A DNA stretch of 64,000 nt, taken from the NCBI GenBank assembly GCA_026545225.1, contig CM048845.1:101056033-101120032 (forward strand). The letters run 5' to 3'. The translations under genes and the position numbers were made by a program. The DNA comes from Cornus controversa (lineage: Eukaryota > Streptophyta > Magnoliopsida > Cornales > Cornaceae). Below the pieces are notes generated by a model. It made no database searches. It had not been told where the DNA came from and worked only from the letters and a program-made list of their open reading frames with translations. Positions 57,914 to 64,000 of the stretch are shown here, piece after piece. Each line of letters starts with the position of its first letter. The first letter of the stretch is position 1.

Positions 57914-58906
57914 ATGGCAGCTGCCTCATTCCCTACCCAAAAAACTGAATCCCTCAAAGACAACGAACATGAAGAAACCTACCAAAAATATATAGAACTT
58001 GTCTCAAGTCTTCCTAGAGAAAAAGGATGGATAACTGAGCATACCCACCTATATGAAGGGTTTTGGTACACTACAAAGTCCCTTCAAGGAACCATTACTG
58101 TCCAGCAACACTTCAAGGCTCGACCCACCCATGTTTTCCTGGTCACCATTCCCAAATCCGGCACCACTTGGTTTAAGGCCCTTCTTTTCGCAATAATGAA
58201 TCGAAAGCGCTATGATTTTCATAACCACCCCTTGCTCACAACAAACCCTCATGATTGTGTACCCTCCGTGGAGTTGTATGCAAATGAACACCCAACGTCT
58301 TCGAATCCTGACCGTCCTCTCTTGGCTACCCATGTTCCTTATACTTCACTTCCCAAATCCATATTAGATAACTCTGGTTGTCGCATTGTTTACGTGTTTC
58401 GTGACCCAAAGGACATGTTTGTTTCTTTATGGCTCTTTGTAAGTAAGCTCAGACTCAAAGAATTGCCATTCCTATCCATAGAAGACGCATTTGAGCAATT
58501 CTGTAGAGGTGTCACACCATATGGACCATTTTGGGATCATGTGTTGGGGTATTGGAGAGCAAGTATGGAATACCCTGATAGAGTACTCTTCTTAAAATAT
58601 GAGGAAATGAAGAGTGAACCCTTTGCTATTGCAAAGAGATTGGCAGAGTTCTCAGGCCACCATTTTTCCTTGGAGGAAGAAAGTGAAGGTGTTGTGCAGA
58701 AAATAGTAGAGTTGTGTAGCTTTGACAATATGAGACAATTGGAGGTGAATAAGATTGGATCTTTCAATGAAGGCACACCAATTGTGGTACCAAACAGTAC
58801 ATTTTTCAGGAAAGGTAAGGTTGGTGATTCCAAGAACTACTTGACAAGTGAGATGATAAATCGTATAGATCAAATCACAAAGGAGAAGTTGAAGGATTTG
58901 GTTTGA
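57914..58906 (+). CDS. Cytosolic plant sulfotransferase (SOT family), single exon, 330 aa
   Basis: Transfers sulfate from PAPS to a hydroxyl group of a small acceptor in the cytosol; plant acceptors include flavonols, brassinosteroids, desulfoglucosinolates and jasmonate derivatives. The acceptor cannot be read from sequence. Seen: the PAPS 5'-phosphosulfate loop IPKSGTTWFKAL (about 79-90), catalytic His140 in ATHVPY, the 3'-phosphate-binding region YVFRDPKDMFVS (160-171), YGPFWDHVLGYW (203-214), and the C-terminal RKGKVGDSKNYLT (299-311). In that last motif most family members have GDWKN; here Ser306 replaces Trp. Intronless and of usual length (about 325-350 aa), with no signal peptide. The frame stays open upstream to 57,701, but MAAASFPTQK at 57,914 after a TATA box is the likely start. 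A decayed neighbour copy lies 3.4 kb downstream and a 5' relic at 35.2 kb. Confidence 0.93.
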   Translation: MAAASFPTQKTESLKDNEHEETYQKYIELVSSLPREKGWITEHTHLYEGFWYTTKSLQGTITVQQHFKARPTHVFLVTIPKSGTTWFKALLFAIMNRKRYDFHNHPLLTTNPHDCVPSVELYANEHPTSSNPDRPLLATHVPYTSLPKSILDNSGCRIVYVFRDPKDMFVSLWLFVSKLRLKELPFLSIEDAFEQFCRGVTPYGPFWDHVLGYWRASMEYPDRVLFLKYEEMKSEPFAIAKRLAEFSGHHFSLEEESEGVVQKIVELCSFDNMRQLEVNKIGSFNEGTPIVVPNSTFFRKGKVGDSKNYLTSEMINRIDQITKEKLKDLV

Positions 58907-59660
58907 TAATACTTTCTCTTGTGCCTTTCATGCTTAGCATCACTGGCGAAGACTTTGATTTGTGTTTGTTGTAAGACTACTTTGATGATTTGTGTTTGTT
59001 GTAAGATATGCATGTGCTTAATTGGCTGTTTTATTAAATCTTCCTAGCTAGCTAGGTTAGCTAGCCAGGAGGCAATTTGGCTGTTTTCTGATCAGATCCT
59101 CCTGAAGTATCCAACACCCTCTCTCTCTCTCTCTGTGGGTGGGTGGTGGGGGAGGGATGAAATTGTTTTTCCTTTTAAATTATTATTGTGTACTAATTTT
59201 ATAATCATTTGTTTTGTTGAAAAATTGTGTGCATATATAAAGGCATTTGTATGCTGTTTCTGTTTGAAAGAAGCTTCAATATTTTTTTTATCTTTGTCCA
59301 CTGCAGCATATTTCATAATGGGTTGCTCTAGCTGCAAAAGCATGTTTTGCAGATGGCTTAACTATATATATAAATATATATATATATATATTTATATTAT
59401 GAATGAAAAATATGTATAGATAACTGGAAAGTACAAGACCGCATCAGGCCCAACAAAGTAGTGAAAGAGCATAAAAAAACAGAGCCGTATTGCAATTCTA
59501 AGAGCCAAGCCCAACCAAAAAAAGGAGCAAGGGAGCCAATGGTTAGCCTAGCTCCCGTGCATTCTAGAGCCAACACGCTCCCATTCGTGTAGTGCTCTCC
59601 GTCTCCTAGTCACTTTTGCTTTCTCTCTCTTCCATCTCACATGTCACAAGAAATTTTCTT
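58907..59660. other. 3' flank of the sulfotransferase gene
   Basis: GTGTTTGTTGTAAGA is duplicated within 58,960-59,005. The stretch around 58,970-59,085 (GGCTGTTTTATTA, GCTAGCCAGGAGGCAATTTG) is also present after the pseudogene at 63,086-63,160. (TC)n at 59,119-59,134 and (TA)n at about 59,363-59,391. No gene seen. Confidence 0.6.
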
Positions 59661-60264
59661 AGCACTCTAGCCACACCCGTGTAGCACCAAGACTTGTATC
59701 TCTCATAACAACGCCTTGGTTAGCCTAGCAACATGCTACCACTCGTGTAGTGTTGTAGTGGACGCGTTGGTTAGCCTAGCAACATCCTACCACTCGTGTA
59801 GTGTTGTAGTGGATGTCGCCTCGTGTGCTTGTTAGTGTTGTAGTGGCCCACTCGTGTACTTGTTAGTGTTGTAGTGGATGTCGCCTCGTGTGGTTGTTAG
59901 TGTTGTAGTGGCCCAATGAATTCTTTACAAGGCTAGCTCTCAACTTACAAAAATATCTACAACTCCACATCTCTCTACAATTATCTAGAACATTCTACAT
60001 CCTACTACATTATACTACAACTCTCTACACTATTCTAAAAATCTCTAGAAACTTCACTATATTTCTTTAAATATCTAGAATGTTTTATAATACTTCAGAA
60101 TCTTCCACATCTTTCTAAAATACTCCACACTTCTCTAGACACTTCCAGAAGACTCTAGAACTTTGCTCTCTCAATGCCATATTGATACCAAATAGCATCC
60201 TGTACAGTGTCCGCGTTGTGCTTGCGTATCAAAACCTCCTCTTGTAAGTTGGTGGGATGTGACA
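59661..60264 (-). mobile_element. LTR (3' copy) of a Ty3/gypsy element
   Basis: Shares about 300 bp of clear homology with 61,555-62,215. Shared text includes AATTCTTTACAAG, CATCCTACTACATTATACTA, CAACTCTCTACACTATTCTA, CACTTCTCTAGACACTT and AACCTCCTCTTGTAAGTTGG, and it ends GGGATGTGACA versus GGGACATGACA. The adjoining inside sequence, on the minus strand CATGGGTGGGGACAA, is a good polypurine tract. The left end is approximate. Confidence 0.75.
59705..59925. repeat. Minisatellite in the LTR (GTTAGTGTTGTAGTGG type)
   Basis: Six copies of (TG)TAGTGTTGTAGTGG with linkers such as GGTTAGCCTAGCAACATSCT and CACTCGTGTACTT. The related pair at 61,607-61,665 in the other LTR has only two copies, so the array expanded after the LTRs were made. 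Confidence 0.8.
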
Positions 60265-61554
60265 TTGTCCCCACCCATGCTCGTGACGCCTTCGTGACAG
60301 TTTCTTTAATTGACCCAACTTACTCATGGTCATCAATGCTTGCCCGTACGACCTTGGCCCCATCGTACGTGTTATGTGCGGTAGATGAGAAGTCTTTACA
60401 AGCTACATTGTGTTTACTGCCACTTCAGGACTCTCCTTCGTGCTCACTAATGGAACCATACTTGCGGTTTGGCCTTCTTCGCCTCCCAGTATCATCATTG
60501 CTCTAAGGTATGGTATTGGTGTGACATTTTTTTTATCCATGAAGTCTAAACCTAACACCATGTTGTGGTCGTCCATCTCCGCTACTTGGAAGTCGGCTTT
60601 GCCCCTCCACCCATCCAGCAGGCTTGGATCATCGCCCGTGGTCCTTGCCTCTACCCCTATTATATCGCGAGCGTCTCTCCCTATCACTGTGCTCATGATC
60701 ACTAGATTTAGGTGTGTCAATTCTCTTGGGTCGTCTATCTCCCCCACCTTTAGGCTCTCTCTTCCTCAGCTCTGTGGCCACCCAAGGTTACATCCAATCT
60801 ATGAAGAAGCACAAGCATTGCTGTTCTGGCATTTCTGGGATCTCCAACATTAAGGTCGAGTACGTACTCATTCACGTACTCTCTAATGCTCCCTTTTTGC
60901 TTTAGTCTTCTAAGGTTGATCATGGCGAGGTCTTCTACGCTCTCCGGGTAGAATTGTCTCTTGAGTTGCCTCTTGAACTAATCCCACGTCTCGACCAATC
61001 GTGCTCCTCTGCGTGTGAAATGTTACCTCCACCATAATGCAGCAATGTCTGTAAGGTACATTGTAGCTATCTGGACCTTCTCCTCGTCCTCCTCTATGTA
61101 CATGTTGTCAAAGTAACTCTCCATGTACCAGAAGAATTTATCGATCTAGCGCGCATCCCTTGTCCTATCGTACTCCTTGGGCTCCGACGCCTTCTTCTTC
61201 CTTGGCTTGATAATGACCTCGCGTGCTAGAGACAGCTCTTTCCTGCACTCACCAAGCTCGTCTCGTAGGTCGCACACCTTGTCTTGCAAGTCCTAGTGTT
61301 TCTCATTCGCCCTATTAGAGAAAGTTTCGAACAACTCTGTGACTTCGTCAACCCTCTTCTCCAACTTGAGTAGCTTGGTTTCTATCGGCCACAACGATAA
61401 ATGTGGCAACCCACTCCTAACAACTTCGTGACTTCGTCAACCCTCTTCTCCAACTTGGATAACCTGGTTTCTACCACAACGACAAATGTGGCAACCCGAT
61501 CCTCCAAACTCTGCTGCATGCTAGCCATGTCTACTTGGGCACAATCTTCTTCTT
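60265..61554 (-). mobile_element. Gypsy gag and protease remnants (frameshifted), no reverse transcriptase
   Basis: On the minus strand, in order: a coiled-coil gag start (MASMQQSLEDRVATFVVVVE, about 61,530) and the gag core FFWYMESYFDNMYIEEDEEK, TDIAALWWR, FKRQLKRQFYPESVEDLA, RLKQKGSIREYVNEY. A long frame at 60,747-60,403 follows with the aspartic-protease end MDDHNMVLGLDFMDKK, then PIPYLRAMMILGGEEG. Frameshifts and stops break the chain; the stretch 61,310-61,500 includes a local duplication (CGTGACTTCGTCAACCCTCT twice). The polypurine tract and 3' LTR come directly after protease, so reverse transcriptase, RNase H and integrase are deleted. It is a dead or non-autonomous element. Confidence 0.75.
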
Positions 61555-62215
61555 GTGCCCTACTCCAACCACACCCATGAGGCACCAAGAGTTGTATCCG
61601 TGCGCTTGTTAGTGTTGTAGTGCCCCTTGCCCCCACTCGTGCGCTTGTTAGTGTTGTAGTGGCCCTTGCCTCTCACTTATCTTGTACACTCACACACTTG
61701 CGCATTTTGTTCGCAAGAGAGAAGACAACTTTATATTATTACTCAAAGAATTCTTTACAAGAGCTAGCTCTCAACTTCCACTCTAGGACTTGTTAATTTA
61801 TAAATGGCTCCTACCCTTTATATAGGCATCCACCTCCCTAATAGACAACTAGGATGCATTCAATTCTATGGCTAAGATCTTTCATCTAGAATTTTCTACA
61901 AAAATATCTATAACTCCACATCTCTATACAATTATCTATAGCATCCTACATCCTACTACATTATACTACAACTCTCTACACTATTCTAGAAATCTCTAAA
62001 AATTTCATTATACTCCTTTAAATATCTAGAATGTTCTACAACACTCTAGAATCTTCCACATCTATTTAGAATACTCCACACTTCTCTAGACACTTTTGAA
62101 AGACTCTATAACTTTGCTCTCTCCATGTCATGCAAATGCCAAATAGCATCCTGTTCGGTGCCCGCGTTGCGCCTGCGTGGCGAAACCTCCTCTTGTAAGT
62201 TGGCGGGACATGACA
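61555..62215 (-). mobile_element. LTR (5' copy) of the Ty3/gypsy element
   Basis: Homologous to 59,661-60,264. It contains an extra segment (about 61,777-61,880) with a CCCTTTATATAGGCATCC stretch. It ends GGGACATGACA, next to CTTAGCTCAC, from where sulfotransferase-related sequence follows. No clear primer-binding site was found at the inner end, so that end is approximate. Confidence 0.75.
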
Positions 62216-62303
62216 CTTAGCTCACTTTTCACACACGATTTACTCAGCTGGTTCATTCCAGCATATTCATTCAAGTCTAGTCTAGCGTTAGTAACTCACA
62301 TTT

Positions 62304-63160
62304 ATGGGCAGCTTCATTCCCTACTCAAAAATCAATTCCCTCGAGACAACAATCATGAAGAAGAGCAAAACAAGACATACCAAATATATTTAGTACCTAG
62401 AGAAAAAGGATATATGGATAACTGTCTATAGCCACTTCTATAAAGGCCTCTGGTACACTACAAAGTCCCTTCAAGGAACCATTACATATTGTCTAACAAC
62501 ACTTCAAGGCTCGACCCATCCATGTTTTTCTAGTCACCATTTCCAAATCCAGCACCACTTGGTTTAAGGACCTTCTTTTCGCAATAGCCAATCGAAAGCG
62601 CTGAGTTTCATAACCACCCTTTGCTCACAACAAACTCATGATTGTGTACCTTTCTTGGAGATGTACATATGCAAATGAACATCCAACTTCGAATCTTGAC
62701 TCTCCTCTCTTGGCACCCATATTCCTTATACTTCACTGCCCAAATCGATTTTAGATCACTCTAGTTCTCGCGTTGTTTACGTGTTTCGTGACCCAAATGA
62801 CATGTAGAGTAATGATAGAGAGTCCAAATTGAACTAGACACATAATAGTTTTATGTGAGTCGAGTGGTGAGTTTCACCACATGACATCATGTGATAGGAC
62901 CCACCACTCCACTCGCATAAAAATAAAATCGGACTACTCTGGACTTCCAAATTATTATTCTTACTTTTTTTTTTATTTTTTTTTATGACACTTTGTAAGT
63001 AAACTCAGACTCAAAGAACTGCCATTCCTATCCATAGAAGAGGCATTTGAGCAATTCTGTGGAAGGTTATCACCATATGGACCATTTTGTTTGTTGTGAG
63101 AGATGTGTTTGGTTGTTTTATTATGTGTAGCTTTCTAGCGAGGAGGCAATTTGTAATTGA
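62304..63160 (+). pseudogene. Sulfotransferase pseudogene (tandem copy, frameshifted, 3' deletion)
   Basis: Nucleotide homology to 57,914-58,532 along the whole stretch, with ATG at 62,304, then CTACACTACAAAGTCCCTTC, CGACCC(A)TCCATGTTTTTCT, CACCACTTGGTTTAAGG (the PAPS loop), GTTTACGTGTTTCGTGACCC (the 3'-phosphate region), and GAGCAATTCTGT...ACCATATGGACCATTTTG. Many small indels shift the frame (for example GCGCTGAGTTTC lacks five bases). A MITE splits it at 62,808-62,965. After GGACCATTTTG the sequence jumps to TTTGTTGT, corresponding to the 3' flank of the intact gene (about 58,973), so about 440 bp including the C-terminal 125 codons are deleted. Keeping the 3' flank argues for a DNA-level duplication. 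Confidence 0.9.
62808..62965. mobile_element. MITE inserted in the sulfotransferase pseudogene (158 bp)
   Basis: AGTAATGATAGAGAGTCCA at the left and TGGACTTCC...ATTATTCTTACT at the right are inverted repeats. Inside, TTTTATGTGAGTCGAGTGGT pairs with ACCACTCCACTCGCATAAAA. Comparison with the intact gene shows it inserted just after GACATGT of the 3'-phosphate-binding region. Confidence 0.85.
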
Positions 63161-63165
63161 CAGTT

Positions 63166-63843
63166 TTTTTTGTTGTTGATAAAGTTTTGATTTTGATTTT
63201 TAACTGTGTACATGGACTTATAATTTCTATATGCATAGAAAAATGAACCATTCTTTGCAAAAAAAAAAAAAAAAGCTTTTGCACGACCATTTTATCCTTT
63301 CACCCAACCTTCCTTTCATCCACTAATGTACAGAGTATTTTTTTTTTATATAAAATGAATGACTAGTGACCAAATTACTGTCTCATGGTCCCTTAAAAAC
63401 CAAATATTTGATCTAGTTTGGTAAATCCAATCTCCAAACAAGTAGAGATAATTTAATACGACTGTCAAGTGATTAAACATACCTATTTCTTTACCATAAA
63501 CCTCAGCTAAATTTCTTTTCCGACAAGAAAACTTCTTTATTTGAAAAAAAAATTATAGAGTAGGAAACATAATCGAAATATATATAAATTATTGAACATT
63601 TATTTTCCTTTTTATTTTTTAAATTTGAGTCGAATATATTGGGGGATTGCTATACAAAATAACATCATACTGATCAGAATCAGTAGATGACATTATTATG
63701 CACATATAAAGGTACAGAGCTACTGTCAGATCTAGCTAGCTTGCCTTTATCATCAAGATATATATGGTTTCAGTTCATATACCCTTTTGAATCTTAGAAA
63801 AACAGGATAAAGAATAGAAGGTTCGTTTGTCGATCTTGGGATG
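63166..63843. other. Intergenic stretch without recognised gene
   Basis: AT-rich. Contains a poly-A run at 63,260-63,274 and otherwise nothing I can identify. Confidence 0.6.
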
Positions 63844-64000
63844 GAAATAAAATCCATATCTTTTTTATAATGTCATTATTATCTATATGCTCAACATCAT
63901 TTATTGCATTTACTAGTGAACGCCCGTCTTTGTGAAATAAAATCCATATCTTTGTTATAATGTCATTATTATCTATATGCTCAACATCGTTTATTGCATT
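63844..64000 (+). repeat. 90-bp tandem duplication running off the window end
   Basis: GAAATAAAATCCATATCTTT starts at 63,844 and again at 63,934, and continues with ATAATGTCATTATTATCTAT in both. Only a few substitutions separate the units. The second copy is cut by the window edge, so copy number is unknown. Confidence 0.9.

Noticed and set aside
58049..58873. Minus-strand open frames opposite the sulfotransferase
   Set aside because: Shadows of a well-conserved coding sequence.
60207..60853. Plus-strand open frames of 99 and 147 codons
   Set aside because: Shadows of the minus-strand gypsy gag-protease, whose motifs are recognisable.

Overview
The window looks like nuclear DNA of a eudicot land plant, probably a woody species with a repeat-rich genome. 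It is strongly AT-rich. It holds spliced genes with GT-AG introns of plant-type families (MIKC MADS-box, GAUT, cytosolic sulfotransferase), and the space between them is filled with LTR retrotransposons, MITEs and TA/GA microsatellites. I cannot name the species; the MADS protein resembles the FBP9/SEP1-type proteins of eudicots.

Layout: 1-7.6 kb is repeats (a Ty3/gypsy-type LTR end inserted in a Sirevirus-like LTR, a TIR element with perfect 21-bp ends, a 9-bp-TSD MITE, a foldback MITE). 7.9-17.05 kb (+) is a complete eight-exon SEPALLATA-type MADS-box gene encoding 245 aa, with several MITEs and a minisatellite in its introns. 17-23.7 kb is intergenic, with a 3 x 210-bp tandem repeat and a large foldback element. 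23.8-25.2 kb (+) is a three-exon gene for a 230-aa universal-stress-protein-like protein. 26.6-32.7 kb (-) is a two-exon GAUT11-like gene (GT8 galacturonosyltransferase family, 535 aa) with a dead LINE in its 4.5-kb intron. 33.8-57.8 kb is a nested repeat block: foldback elements, a sulfotransferase 5' relic, an Athila-like solo LTR split by a PIF/Harbinger element, copia gag remains, a Sirevirus-like solo LTR split by a hAT element, a 4.5-kb stretch made of many minisatellite families next to a Tat-like primer-binding site, and a second hAT copy. 57.9-58.9 kb (+) is an intact single-exon sulfotransferase gene (330 aa). It is followed by a gypsy element with gag and protease remains but no reverse transcriptase (59.7-62.2 kb), and then by a decayed sulfotransferase copy cut by a MITE (62.3-63.2 kb).

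The four intact genes are not an operon or an evident pathway cluster. They act in floral-organ transcription control, stress-protein-like function, pectin-type wall glycan synthesis and small-molecule sulfation. The clearest local history is the sulfotransferase family: one intact gene, one adjacent pseudogene that keeps the 3' flank, and one distant 5' fragment. The most informative repeat findings are transposon families seen in two or three copies with matching target-site duplications (9-bp, 8-bp, 5-bp and TTA). I saw no CRISPR array, no rRNA and no intact tRNA gene, and I found no clear evidence of a wholly new biological system. The minisatellite-rich retroelement block at 45.9-50.4 kb is the least ordinary structure.
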